Positions 35,399 to 45,556 are shown, counted from the first letter of the stretch. The stretch: 64,000 nucleotides of DNA from Planococcus citreus (GCF_003664125.1 NZ_RCCP01000003.1:124001-188000), one strand, 5' to 3'. Notes: a model not told the origin generated them from the letters alone. Program-made: numbers and translations.

Positions 35399-36211
35399 AT
35401 GGATGAACGCACATTGAAGAAAACCCAACTGTTCGCGATACTGAACTTGGTCGCTTATTTTGTGACGCTTGGCGTCAATTACTTGGGTTCGTCGGGGTTC
35501 TTTAACGGCAACACGCAAAAAGATATTTCGGACAAGTACATGACGCTCATCTCGCCGGCGCCGTTTACGTTTTCGATTTGGGGCGTTATCTACACGCTCG
35601 TGCTGGTGACGCTCGTGTATTTGTTCATCAAGCGAAAAGATCCGAAAGTCAGCCGGTTGACGCTGTTGATCTCGCCTTTATTCATCGCGAGTTCGCTGCT
35701 CAATATGGGCTGGATCGTCGTGTTTTCTTATGAATGGCTGGGCGTTTCGACGATATTGATTGCAGGCTTGTTGTTTTCCTTGCTGTTCATTGTGGAAAGA
35801 ATCTACAAACACCGTTCTGAGTTTCCGTCGCTGCTGCCGGGGCTTGCGTTCACGTTGTACGGCGCGTGGGTATTTATCGCGACGATTGTCAACATTTCGC
35901 TGTCCTTGGTGCAATGGGAGTGGGACGGCTTCGGCATTTCCGATTCTGTCTGGACACTCATCGTCTTGGGCGTTGCCGTCGTATTTGTCCTGTTTTACTT
36001 GTCGCGGTTCAAAAACGCGGCGTTTCCGATTCCGATTGCCTGGGCGTTCTTCGGGATCTATAGTGCCTATATGAGCGGGACGCTCGACCCAGAGATGGCG
36101 GCTGTTATTCAAGGCGCTTTGCTAGCGGGCATCGTCATTTTCTTGATTGCTGTAGTGTGGACATTCTTTAAAAACGGAAAATCCCTTTTTCCGAAACATA
36201 AGACGGTTTAG
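35399..36211 (+). CDS. TspO/MBR-related membrane protein
   Basis: A 270-residue membrane protein with about eight hydrophobic segments. ISPAPFTFSIWGVIYTLVLV near residues 50-70 and the tryptophan-rich later helices (VQWEWDGF, IPIAWAFFGIY) are characteristic of the longer tryptophan-rich sensory protein/TspO-MBR-like group. The classic 160-residue TspO binds porphyrins; the function of this longer form is unknown. ATG 35399 has GGGAGG about 11 bases upstream. It stands alone. Confidence 0.75.
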   Translation: MDERTLKKTQLFAILNLVAYFVTLGVNYLGSSGFFNGNTQKDISDKYMTLISPAPFTFSIWGVIYTLVLVTLVYLFIKRKDPKVSRLTLLISPLFIASSLLNMGWIVVFSYEWLGVSTILIAGLLFSLLFIVERIYKHRSEFPSLLPGLAFTLYGAWVFIATIVNISLSLVQWEWDGFGISDSVWTLIVLGVAVVFVLFYLSRFKNAAFPIPIAWAFFGIYSAYMSGTLDPEMAAVIQGALLAGIVIFLIAVVWTFFKNGKSLFPKHKTV

Positions 36212-36319
36212 GAAAGGGAGCTCCTGTAATAAAAAATTGCGGGAATTGTAAGTTTGTTTAAATCCGAAAACATTCGGGAACAACTAGTGACAGAATGATT
36301 TTCAGAGGAGGAACTATCA

Positions 36320-36988
36320 ATGGCTAAAGTATTAGCAGTGCTATCAAGTGGACATAAAGATACGGAAAATAATTACGAAACCGGCTGGTGGGCAGAAGAA
36401 TTGTTCGCACCGATGGAAATTTTGAAGAATGCAGGCCATGACGTGGAGCTCGCTTCGCCAAAAGGCGGCAAACCGACGCTTGACGAGGTCAGCATCAGCG
36501 AAGAGTATGACCCGGAAGGCAAATACAAAGAAATGTATGAATCGGGCCTTGCGGACAATACGAAAAAACTGTCTGACGTAGATGCGAAAGAATACGACGC
36601 AATATTTATCGTCGGCGGTCACGGAGCGATGTACGACCTCGCAGAAGATGAAACGCTTCACGGGATCATCAACGCTGTATATGACAACGGCAATATCGTG
36701 TCGGCTGTGTGCCACGGCCCGGCACCATTGATCTGGACGAAACGCCCAGACGGCCAAAGCATCATCGCCGGACTGAACGTCACCGGATATCCGGAAGCGG
36801 TTGAACCGGAAGGACTCCCAGAGATCCTGCCGTTCAGCTTAGAAGGCAAGATGAGCGAAGTTGCCGATTACACTGCTGACGAAAAAGTGGTGTGGGGCAA
36901 CAAGCAAGTATTGACGGGCCGCGACCCGTTTGCTTCTGAAGCATTGGCTGAGGAATTGGTCAAAGCATTGGATAAGAAAAACAACTAA
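36320..36988 (+). CDS. DJ-1/PfpI family protein (type 1 glutamine amidotransferase-like)
   Basis: A 222-residue protein of the Hsp31/YDR533C-like branch of the DJ-1 superfamily. The nucleophile Cys131 sits in the elbow SAVCHGPAP, followed by His132; VGGHGAMYDL near 98-107 is the oxyanion segment; Glu20 is in the position of the conserved acid. Members detoxify methylglyoxal (glutathione-independent glyoxalase) or act as chaperones. GAGGAGGAAC precedes the ATG. Its own terminator follows. Confidence 0.9.
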   Translation: MAKVLAVLSSGHKDTENNYETGWWAEELFAPMEILKNAGHDVELASPKGGKPTLDEVSISEEYDPEGKYKEMYESGLADNTKKLSDVDAKEYDAIFIVGGHGAMYDLAEDETLHGIINAVYDNGNIVSAVCHGPAPLIWTKRPDGQSIIAGLNVTGYPEAVEPEGLPEILPFSLEGKMSEVADYTADEKVVWGNKQVLTGRDPFASEALAEELVKALDKKNN

Positions 36989-37020
36989 ATGATGGTTGGC
37001 GACACCGCCATCTCCATAAG

Positions 37021-37062
37021 CAGGGCTTTGCAGCGTTTTCGTGCAAAGCCCTGTTTTTTTTA
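37021..37062 (+). terminator. Intrinsic terminator of the DJ-1 gene
   Basis: CAGGGCTTTGCA and TGCAAAGCCCTG form a perfect 12-base stem followed by eight T. The remaining gap up to 37381 holds the glpF promoter and leader. Confidence 0.92.
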
Positions 37063-37206
37063 TTCAAATGAGGAAACTCATGCGTCAGCTTTCATGCAAT
37101 CTTTTCTCAGCGCAAGATGAGCGGCAGCGGCATTATTTGAAGCCGTAAAATGAAAAAAGATTCGGAGAGCGAATAGGAATATTTAAACAAAAATTCAGAA
37201 AATATA

Positions 37207-37235
37207 TTGACAGCGCTTTCTTTTAAGTATACCTT
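37207..37235 (+). promoter_or_regulatory. glpF promoter overlapped by a cre-like site
   Basis: TTGACA is followed 17 bases on by TACCTT (TATACC at 15 is the alternative). TTGACAGCGCTTTCT at 37207-37221 fits the CcpA box WTGNAANCGNWNNCW with one mismatch, so CcpA would cover the -35 element: glucose repression of glycerol uptake. Confidence 0.65.
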
Positions 37236-37273
37236 ATAGATAACAAGTTAAGAGTTGTGTTGGAGACCTGGAG

Positions 37274-37332
37274 ATTCGCACATTAATGAGTACTTCTATC
37301 AAGGAGAACTTTCATTAATTGCGGATTTTTTT
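37274..37332 (+). promoter_or_regulatory. GlpP-type leader terminator before glpF
   Basis: ATTCGCACATTAATGA and TCATTAATTGCGGA pair as a long stem followed by seven T, 50 bases before the glpF start. The preceding GGAGACCTGGAG resembles the conserved start of Bacillus glp leaders, where GlpP with glycerol-3-phosphate prevents termination. glpP itself is not in the window. Confidence 0.78.
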
Positions 37333-37381
37333 ATGGACATTTATACAGCTCTTGCTTTAAAAGGAAGGGAAGTGTTAAGCG

Positions 37382-38221
37382 ATGTCAGAGTTTTTAGCAG
37401 AAGTGGTTGGGACCATGATCCTGATTATTTTCGGCGGTGGTGTAGTGGCAGGAGTGGTCTTGAAAGATTCCAAGGCGGAAGGCAGCGGATGGGTCGTCAT
37501 CACGATTGCCTGGGGGCTCGCCGTTACCATGGCGGTGTACGCAGTGGGCAGTTTTTCAGGAGCCCATGTCAATCCGGCGGTAACTTTTGGTTTGGCCTCA
37601 GTAGGAGAATTTCCGTGGTCGAAAGTGCCAATGTACATTCTCGCCCAAATGATCGGCGCGATTATCGGCGCAGTAATCGTCTTTTTGAATTACTTGCCAC
37701 ATTGGAAGATTACGGAAGATCAAGGAGCGAAATTAGCTGTATTCTCCACGGGTCCCGCTGTTCGAAGCCCATTTTCGAATTTAGTCAGTGAGATCATTGG
37801 AACTGCTGTGTTGGTGATGGGGTTGCTGTTCATCGGCGCCAATGACTTTACAGATGGCTTGAATCCTTTGATTGTTGGAGCTTTGATTATTGCAATCGGC
37901 ATGTCGCTCGGCGGCACTACAGGCTATGCCATCAATCCGGCGCGTGACCTTGGCCCCCGTATTGCACATGCTTTGCTTCCTATTCCTGGAAAAGGTAGTT
38001 CGGACTGGAGCTATGCCTGGGTGCCAGTTGTCGGACCGATTTTCGGCGGTATTTATGGCGCGGTTTTCTATAAAGCTTTCTTCACAAGTGATTACAGCCT
38101 GTTGTTCTGGGGCTTGAGCATAGTAATGGCCGGCATCTTGATTGGAGCAGCAAGCGCCGAATTGAAAAAAGGCCGTACTGTAGCGAATGAAATCGAAGAC
38201 ACGTTAGTCGATGACAAATAA
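37382..38221 (+). CDS. glpF: Glycerol uptake facilitator GlpF
   Basis: A 279-residue aquaglyceroporin of the MIP family with six membrane helices and two half-helix NPA motifs: HVNPAV (residues 64-66) and AINPARD (185-189). The Asp189 after the second NPA marks a glycerol rather than water channel. It lets glycerol diffuse inward, where GlpK traps it. The gene follows the antiterminator leader and is separated from glpK by 36 bases, forming the usual glpFK operon. Confidence 0.96.
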   Translation: MSEFLAEVVGTMILIIFGGGVVAGVVLKDSKAEGSGWVVITIAWGLAVTMAVYAVGSFSGAHVNPAVTFGLASVGEFPWSKVPMYILAQMIGAIIGAVIVFLNYLPHWKITEDQGAKLAVFSTGPAVRSPFSNLVSEIIGTAVLVMGLLFIGANDFTDGLNPLIVGALIIAIGMSLGGTTGYAINPARDLGPRIAHALLPIPGKGSSDWSYAWVPVVGPIFGGIYGAVFYKAFFTSDYSLLFWGLSIVMAGILIGAASAELKKGRTVANEIEDTLVDDK

Positions 38222-38254
38222 CGATTGATCAAAACACCATTCGAGGAGGAATAA

Positions 38255-39754
<1,500 letters not shown>

Positions 39755-39764
39755 TCTTCCAACA

Positions 39765-39801
39765 GAAAAAACACACGCGACTGTCTGTCGCGTGTGTTTT
39801 T
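39765..39801 (+). terminator. Intrinsic terminator of glpFK
   Basis: AAAAACACACGCGA and TCGCGTGTGTTTTT form a perfect stem around CTGTCTG. Confidence 0.92.
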
Positions 39802-39807
39802 CTATGC

Positions 39808-39918
39808 AAATTGTGTGATGCACAGGGACAACAAGCCGTCCGCGGAACACAAAAAACCCTTGCTCTGCTTGACTTTCTAGCGAATCAAGGGAGCCAGAAT
39901 TGTGTGGCGCACAGGGAC
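39808..39918 (-). repeat. Paired dispersed repeat, long form with internal terminator
   Basis: Minus-strand copies at 39918-39897 (GTCCCTGTG-CGCC-ACACAATTC) and 39829-39808 (GTCCCTGTG-CATC-ACACAATT), 89 bases apart. The spacer reads CCCTTG...CAAGGG followed by TTTTTTGTG on the minus strand, a small intrinsic terminator. Confidence 0.85.
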
Positions 39919-39968
39919 ACAACGGGTGGTAAAATGAAAAGAGACAAGAAACAGAAAGGGATGAGCCC

Positions 39969-40955
39969 ATGCCACTGCAAATCGTGCGCAACGACATCAC
40001 CAAAATGACAACAGACGCCATCGTCAATGCCGCAAACTCCAGCCTGAAGATGGGCGGCGGCGTGTGCGGGGCGATTTTCCGGGCAGCGGGTCCGAAGCAG
40101 CTGCAGGAAGCGTGCGACCGGGTCGGCCATTGTGCGGTCGGGGAAGCGGTGCATACCAACGGCTTTGAACTCGAGTCAAAGTACATAATCCATACGGTTG
40201 GACCGGTATGGGAAGGCGGCGGGCGAAACGAGGAAATGTTGCTGCGCAATTGCTACCGCAACTCGCTGGAACTTGCCATCGAGCTTGGCTGTGAGTCGAT
40301 CGCGTTTCCGCTCATCTCTACCGGCATCTTCGGTTATCCGAAAGAACCGGCATTAAGGGTCGCCACGGAAGAAATCGATGCCTTTCTGGGCGGGCACGAT
40401 ATGGATGTCTATCTAGTCGTGTTGGACAAGCAGTCATTCGGCATCAGCCAGAAGCTTTACGAATCGATTGAAGCGTTCATCGATGAACAGGAAGCGGCGG
40501 TTTTGGAAGAACGGGCTGGTCGTTATCAAGACCGGCGGGAAATGGAAATACCGATGTCTGCACCAATCGAAATAGTGGAGCAGCAATTGAGCCTAGAAGA
40601 GTTCTTGGAAGAGGTGGATGAATCCTTCTCACAGCGGCTGTTCAGGTTCATTGATGAACGAGGGATGACCGATGCCGAGACCTATAAAAAGGCGAATCTC
40701 GACAAGAAGCTGTTTTCCAAAATCAGAAATTCCCCAGGCTACACACCGAAGAAAAAGACCATCCTGGCGTTTGCGATTGCGCTCGAATTGGATATCGATG
40801 AGACAGAAGAATTGCTCGGAACGGCAGGCTATCGCTTGTCGAACAGCCATAAATTCGACTTGATCGTCCGTTATTTCATCGAGCGGGAACAATACAATAT
40901 TTTTGAAATCAATGAAGCCTTGTTTGCATTTGATGAAGCGCTTCTTGGTTCGTAA
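39969..40955 (+). CDS. Macro-domain protein with C-terminal helical domain
   Basis: A 328-residue fusion. Residues 1-170 are a macro domain that binds or hydrolyses ADP-ribose: AIVNAANSSLKMGGGV is the adenosine/distal-ribose loop and PLISTGIFGYP the phosphate loop. Residues 210-325 form a separate helical domain (FSQRLFRFIDERGMTDAETY, LFSKIRNSPGYTPKKKT, LLGTAGYRLSNSHKFDLIV) that I have seen recurring at the ends of diverse bacterial proteins and that looks like an adaptor or HTH-like module; I cannot name it with certainty. A VWA protein follows 82 bases later. AAAGGGATGAG precedes the ATG. Reversal of ADP-ribosylation in a signalling or defence setting is inference. Confidence 0.85.
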   Translation: MPLQIVRNDITKMTTDAIVNAANSSLKMGGGVCGAIFRAAGPKQLQEACDRVGHCAVGEAVHTNGFELESKYIIHTVGPVWEGGGRNEEMLLRNCYRNSLELAIELGCESIAFPLISTGIFGYPKEPALRVATEEIDAFLGGHDMDVYLVVLDKQSFGISQKLYESIEAFIDEQEAAVLEERAGRYQDRREMEIPMSAPIEIVEQQLSLEEFLEEVDESFSQRLFRFIDERGMTDAETYKKANLDKKLFSKIRNSPGYTPKKKTILAFAIALELDIDETEELLGTAGYRLSNSHKFDLIVRYFIEREQYNIFEINEALFAFDEALLGS

Positions 40956-40985
40956 AAAGGTCGCTTTCGAAGCGACCTTTTTTCT
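40954..40985 (+). terminator. Intrinsic terminator overlapping the macro-protein stop
   Basis: AAAAAGGTCGCTT and AAGCGACCTTTTT pair perfectly around TCG; the first A residues belong to the stop codon. Confidence 0.88.
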
Positions 40986-41037
40986 ATGGGGAAATCGTAT
41001 CCTAGGGGTAGCAAGTAACCCGAAGGAGGAAACGATA

Positions 41038-41685
41038 ATGAGAAATGAAACGACGGAATTGGTGTTTATTCTTGATAAGAGCGGCTCGATGGCAGGGCTC
41101 GAGAAAGATACGATCGGCGGCTTTAATGCCCTGATTGACAAGCAGCGAAAGCTCCCCGGCGAGGTTCGCGTGACGACGGTGCTGTTCAACCACGGATACG
41201 AATTGCTGCATGACCGGATTTCCCTCGAAGGCATTTCACCGATGACCGATAGCGATTACGAAGTAGGCGGCATGACGGCTTTGCTCGACGCGGTGGGCTC
41301 GACAATCCAGAAAATCAACAACGCGCAAAAAGGGACATTGAAAAAGCATCAAGCCGACAGGGTAATGTTTGTCATTACAACAGATGGCTTAGAAAACTCC
41401 AGCTGTGAATACACGTATAAGCAAATCCATGAAATGATTGCTTCGAAGAAGACGAGCGGTTGGGAGTTCATTTTCCTCGGTGCGAACATCGATGCGGTCG
41501 CGACGGCGAAAAAGTTCGGTGTGGATGAGGATTTTGCGGTGGATTACCATGCGGATGCGGAAGGGACGGAGTTGAATTATCAAGTATTGAGCGAAGCGGT
41601 GAGTTCGTTCCGGACCGGGAAAAAGATTGGCCGGGATTGGAAGCAGGAAATTGAGCGGGATTATAGAGCCAGAGAGAAGAAATGA
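41038..41685 (+). CDS. VWA-domain protein (TerY-like)
   Basis: A 215-residue soluble protein that is one von Willebrand factor A domain. The metal site (MIDAS) is complete: Asp13-x-Ser15-x-Ser17 (DKSGS), Thr80 (GMTALLDA) and Asp116 (TTDGLENS). Such small cytoplasmic VWA proteins resemble TerY of tellurite/stress modules and act as divalent-metal-dependent protein interaction units. GAAGGAGGAAACG precedes the ATG. It lies right after the macro-domain gene, from which it is separated by a terminator, so expression may be partly independent. Confidence 0.87.
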   Translation: MRNETTELVFILDKSGSMAGLEKDTIGGFNALIDKQRKLPGEVRVTTVLFNHGYELLHDRISLEGISPMTDSDYEVGGMTALLDAVGSTIQKINNAQKGTLKKHQADRVMFVITTDGLENSSCEYTYKQIHEMIASKKTSGWEFIFLGANIDAVATAKKFGVDEDFAVDYHADAEGTELNYQVLSEAVSSFRTGKKIGRDWKQEIERDYRAREKK

Positions 41686-41871
41686 AGATTCTTTTTATCA
41701 TTGCTTAAGGAAACTGAGTATATAAAAATACCATAATAGATTCTACATCTATTATAAATTTAACTATATATTTAAAGAGCCAAAGATCACCCTTAGAATG
41801 ATATTATATTATTGCTATAGATGATTTATAATTAGTGGGATAATAAAAATAATTTTAAGAGGAGTTTTTAA

Positions 41872-42588
41872 ATGGAGGTAAATGGCTATAAATATAAGGG
41901 GCTTCCACTTATACCCTCAATATGTAGAGAATTAATTATTGAGTTGTACCAAGGCAAAACGGTTGAAAGAAAAGTTATTATTGAAGAAGTGAAAGCAGTT
42001 CACCAGTTAAGAGGAGGCACACCAGGGAGAGCAGACAATGTTGGAACAGTAAAAAAAGCTTTAAAAACCCTACTTGATGAAGGAAATGCTGAAAATCCTA
42101 GTGTAGGTTTTTGGAGAATAAAATTACATGATGAAGAAAATACAATCATAGAAAAAGAAAACAATGATTATGATGAAGGAACTGTTGAAGAAATAGATTC
42201 CACTGAATTCGATTCAATTGATGAATTTAGTGAAATTGAAGAGAATACAGGGGTAGTTTACTTATATTATTTTCCCTCTTATAAAGAACTTGCACTTCTT
42301 AAAAATTCTTCCACATGGAGATGTAAGATTGGAATGACAGAAGGAGATCCCTTAGTAAGGATCACCTCTCAAGGTGTAACAATATTACCTGAGAAACCCA
42401 TTATTGAGACTTTTACTACGAAGCACCCTCGAATGCTGGAAACTGTAATTCACAAGATACTTACGATAAACGGAAGTAAAAGCGTCGATTCTCCGGGAAG
42501 TGAGTGGTTCGAAACAAGTCCACAAGAATTTTTTAATATTATTAGTTTTATTGAAAATAAGAATTATCGCATCGAAGAAACAGAATAG
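41872..42588 (+). CDS. GIY-YIG (T5orf172-like) nuclease-family protein, AT-rich orphan
   Basis: A 238-residue protein. Residues about 128-225 resemble the T5orf172/MUG113 branch of the GIY-YIG fold: VVYLYYFPSY at the GIY position, CKIGMTEGDPLVRI with the catalytic-type arginine, and ETVIHKIL with the glutamate/histidine helix. The N-terminal 85 residues look like a small helical DNA-binding or adaptor domain (REL...KALKTLLDEGN), followed by an acidic linker. The gene and its 186-bp upstream gap are clearly more AT-rich than all neighbours and use A/T-ending codons, which points to recent acquisition. There is no partner gene. Phage or defence origin is possible but unproven. Confidence 0.75.
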   Translation: MEVNGYKYKGLPLIPSICRELIIELYQGKTVERKVIIEEVKAVHQLRGGTPGRADNVGTVKKALKTLLDEGNAENPSVGFWRIKLHDEENTIIEKENNDYDEGTVEEIDSTEFDSIDEFSEIEENTGVVYLYYFPSYKELALLKNSSTWRCKIGMTEGDPLVRITSQGVTILPEKPIIETFTTKHPRMLETVIHKILTINGSKSVDSPGSEWFETSPQEFFNIISFIENKNYRIEETE

Positions 42589-42700
42589 AATATTTAGAGA
42601 AGCAGTCTTCTTTACTTTATTGAAAGAGGGCTGAGATTGAAGTAATGGGATAAGGACTTTCAGTGCTATATAAGAAGTTCAGCCTTATAGATACTCATAA

Positions 42701-42736
42701 AAAGAGCCTTGGACCGCATAAGTCCGAGGCTCTTAA
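42701..42736 (-). terminator. Intrinsic terminator of cstA
   Basis: On the minus strand AAGAGCCTCGGAC pairs with GTCCAAGGCTCTT (one mismatch) and is followed by TTT. Confidence 0.85.
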
Positions 42737-42751
42737 TCATTTCCGTATTTT

Positions 42752-44188
42752 TTAAACAGCTTCATATTCCGAATCCACTTGCTTCGCAGCGCGGTACTTC
42801 ATGATCTGCGCGATATACCATAAAGCGACAGCCAAGGTGATGACCGAGCCGATCATGGCGGCGATGTGGTATTCCATGTTCAAGCCTTCGGGTGCATAGA
42901 AGATGTACATGGAGACGACGCCTGTCATGAACATGGCCGGCACGCCGCTGATCCAGTGCATTTTGTAGTTCTTGAGCAAATACATGGTCGCTGTCCACAG
43001 CATGAAGGTTGCAACCACTTGGTTGGTCCAGCCAACGTAGCGCCACAAGAAGGTGTAGTCGATCGTTGCCATGTAGAACGTCGGGATGGCGAGTGGGACG
43101 GTGATTAACAGGATACGCAAGGTGCCGTCAGTTTTGGTGAACTTCGACAATAAATCAGCCAAGATCATGCGCGAAGAGCGAAGTGCGGTATCACCTGTCG
43201 TGATCGGCAAGATGATGACGCCGAAGATCGCGAGGATGCCGCCCAAAGTTCCAAGAAGCGAGATCGAGATGTCGTTGACGACGCCAGATGGCCCGCCTGC
43301 TGCGAGTGCTGCGCCGAGTCCTTCTGTGCCGTTGAAGAAAGTCATGCCAGCTGCCGCCCAGATCAAGGCGATGATGCCTTCGATGACCATGGCGCCGTAG
43401 AAGATTTTGCGGCCGTCGGTTTCTTTTTTCATCGTGCGGGCAATGATCGGGCTTTGCGTGCTATGGAAGCCGGAGATCGCGCCGCAAGAGACCGTGACCA
43501 TAAGGAGTGGCCAGATCGGCAGTTCGCCTGGGTGTAAGTTGCTGAATGTTAGGTTCGGCATCGGTTTGCCGGAGAACACGAGTGCTACGGCCACCGCGAT
43601 GGCCATGAACAACAGGATGCCGCCGAGTAGCGGGTAGATGCGTCCGATGATGCGGTTGATCGGCAAGATCGTTGCGAGAACGAAATAAGCAAAAATAAGT
43701 GCAAGCGCCCAGATAAACGAGATTGGTGTGATTTGTGCGATCAATTGAGCTGGGCCGGCCGTGAAGGCAGCCGCCACGAGCAGCATCAACACGAGCGACA
43801 AGCCATTGATAAAGACTTTCGCGTTCTTTCCGAGGTAACGCCCGACCAATGTCGGGAATTGCGCTCCGCCGTGGCGCATGGACATCATGCCGGAGAAGTA
43901 ATCGTGGACGCCGCCTGCGAAGATGCAGCCAACGACGATCCAGATGAAAGCAACGGGCCCGTACAATGCGCCAGCTACAGCGCCGTAGATTGGGCCAAGG
44001 CCTGCGATGTTCAAAAGTTGGATCAAATTGCCTTTCCACCAGCTCATCGGCACATAGTCGATGTTATCGGCCTGCGCATAAGCTGGGGTTGGAGTTTGGT
44101 CGTCGACGCCGAATACTTTTTCGATGAATTTCGAATAAAACATGTATCCCAATATTAAGAGTGCAAGTGCTGCGAAAAATGTAATCAT
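42752..44188 (-). CDS. cstA: Carbon starvation protein CstA (pyruvate/peptide transporter type)
   Basis: A 478-residue polytopic membrane protein (about 13-16 helices) of the CstA family. Signature segments: FGVDDQTPTPAYAQADNIDYVPMSWW, IAGLGPIYGAVAGALYGP, GGVHDYFSGMMSMRHGGAQ, and SGFHSTQSPIIARTM. CstA/BtsT proteins take up pyruvate or peptides during carbon limitation. This is the shorter form usual in Bacilli compared with the 700-residue E. coli protein. ATG 44188 has AGGAGG nine bases upstream; the frame is open for 17 codons more but without a ribosome binding site. Monocistronic; no cstB/LytTR partner adjacent. Confidence 0.92.
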   Translation of the reverse strand: MITFFAALALLILGYMFYSKFIEKVFGVDDQTPTPAYAQADNIDYVPMSWWKGNLIQLLNIAGLGPIYGAVAGALYGPVAFIWIVVGCIFAGGVHDYFSGMMSMRHGGAQFPTLVGRYLGKNAKVFINGLSLVLMLLVAAAFTAGPAQLIAQITPISFIWALALIFAYFVLATILPINRIIGRIYPLLGGILLFMAIAVAVALVFSGKPMPNLTFSNLHPGELPIWPLLMVTVSCGAISGFHSTQSPIIARTMKKETDGRKIFYGAMVIEGIIALIWAAAGMTFFNGTEGLGAALAAGGPSGVVNDISISLLGTLGGILAIFGVIILPITTGDTALRSSRMILADLLSKFTKTDGTLRILLITVPLAIPTFYMATIDYTFLWRYVGWTNQVVATFMLWTATMYLLKNYKMHWISGVPAMFMTGVVSMYIFYAPEGLNMEYHIAAMIGSVITLAVALWYIAQIMKYRAAKQVDSEYEAV

Positions 44189-44465
44189 ATGCGTCGTCCT
44201 CCTGGTGTCAGTGATATATCGTATAACACATGATAGCATCTTTTTCAGAAAATAAAAGTTAATATTTCGAAAAAACTAATATTTCTATTTATTTATGGCA
44301 AAGCGATAGATAGTTGATAACAATAGTGGATTTGGAAGCGTATCCAATAGGTTTGGGGGACTAAATATTTTTTGGATGCTTTAATATTAGAAAAAAATAT
44401 CTTGAATTTCATTATCCTAAGATACAAGTAAATAGAGGGGGAAGGGCTGGGACTTCCACGGAAAT

Positions 44466-44498
44466 GAATTGTGTGGGAATTGTGTGTGACACAGGGAC
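44466..44498 (-). repeat. Solo dispersed repeat with duplicated tail
   Basis: Minus-strand core GTCCCTGTG-TCAC-ACACAATTC plus a second tail CCACACAATTC, as at 24170 and 32788. It lies in the 362-bp divergent gap 44189-44550, the left two thirds of which are AT-rich and otherwise empty. Confidence 0.84.
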
Positions 44499-44550
44499 AC
44501 GATTGCACTATGCTTGAAAGTAAGTACATAAAGAGAAGAGGGAACCAACT

Positions 44551-45489
44551 ATGAAATTCGGCATCATTGGCACGAATTGGATCACCGATCGATTTATCAA
44601 AGCAGCGAAGCAACACCCCGATTTCCGCATCGGCGCCGTGTATTCAAGGACGGAAGAGACCGGCCGCGCGTTTGCGGAGAAATACGCGGTGGAGGCGGTC
44701 TATACGGACATGAAGAAAATGTTCGAAGAAGGCGATATTGATGCGGTCTATATCGCATCGCCGAATGCATTTCACGCTGAACAAAGCTTGCTCGCGATGC
44801 AACACGGCGTGCATGTGCTCTGTGAAAAGCCGGCCGTTGTCAGCCTGGACGAGATGGACAGAGTCATTGCGGCTTCAAAAGAAACCGGCATGACTTATAT
44901 GGAAGCGATGAAGTCGACCGTGACGCCGACTTTCCTGCGGCTGAAAGAAGAGCTGCATAAAATCGGCCCGGTCCGCCGCTACGTATTCCATTACAACCAG
45001 TATTCATCCCGCTATGATAAATATAAAGAAGGCATCGTCGAGAACGCGTTCAAGCCGGAACTCGGCAACGGCGCGAAAACCGATCTCGGCGTTTACGGTT
45101 TGGCGCCGCTCGTCCATTTGGCGGGAGAGCCGGATGCCGTATTGCGCAACCGCTACCTGTTGTCGACCGGTGCGGAAGGGCAAGGCAGCATGATTCTCGA
45201 TTACGGCGAATGCGAAGCGATTGTCATGTATTCGAAGATTTCGGATTCATATTTGCCGAGTGAAATCCAAGGCGAAAACGGCGTCATTGAAATCGATAGA
45301 ATCAGCGACCCGAAACATGTGCTGATCAAATACCGCGACGGCACGACCGAAGACATTTCCGTCCCGCATGAGTTCGATACGATGTATTACGAACTCGATG
45401 AATTTATCCGCTGCGTGCACAAAGGCCAAATAGAGTCCCCAATCAACACGCACGAGATCTCCCGGCAAGTGACGAAGCTTTTGCTTTAA
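44551..45489 (+). CDS. Gfo/Idh/MocA family oxidoreductase
   Basis: A 312-residue NAD(P)-dependent dehydrogenase. The N-terminal Rossmann fold begins FGIIGTNWITDRF; the family lysine is in CEKPAV near residue 92, and the second domain carries the GAKTDLGVYGLAPL catalytic-region motif. Members act on sugars, inositols and sugar-derived alcohols. AAGAGAAGAGGG precedes the ATG. It is a single-gene unit with its own terminator. The substrate cannot be stated. Confidence 0.9.
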   Translation: MKFGIIGTNWITDRFIKAAKQHPDFRIGAVYSRTEETGRAFAEKYAVEAVYTDMKKMFEEGDIDAVYIASPNAFHAEQSLLAMQHGVHVLCEKPAVVSLDEMDRVIAASKETGMTYMEAMKSTVTPTFLRLKEELHKIGPVRRYVFHYNQYSSRYDKYKEGIVENAFKPELGNGAKTDLGVYGLAPLVHLAGEPDAVLRNRYLLSTGAEGQGSMILDYGECEAIVMYSKISDSYLPSEIQGENGVIEIDRISDPKHVLIKYRDGTTEDISVPHEFDTMYYELDEFIRCVHKGQIESPINTHEISRQVTKLLL

Positions 45490-45504
45490 TGAAAAACAGT
45501 CAAC

Positions 45505-45556
45505 GAAAAAAACCGCTTTTCCCGTCCAGCATATGTGGGGGAAAAGCGGTTTTATT
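45505..45556 (+). terminator. Intrinsic terminator
   Basis: AAAACCGCTTTTCCC pairs with GGGGAAAAGCGGTTTT around about 14 bases. The A-rich left flank would also let it work on the minus strand for the EEP gene. Confidence 0.88.
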
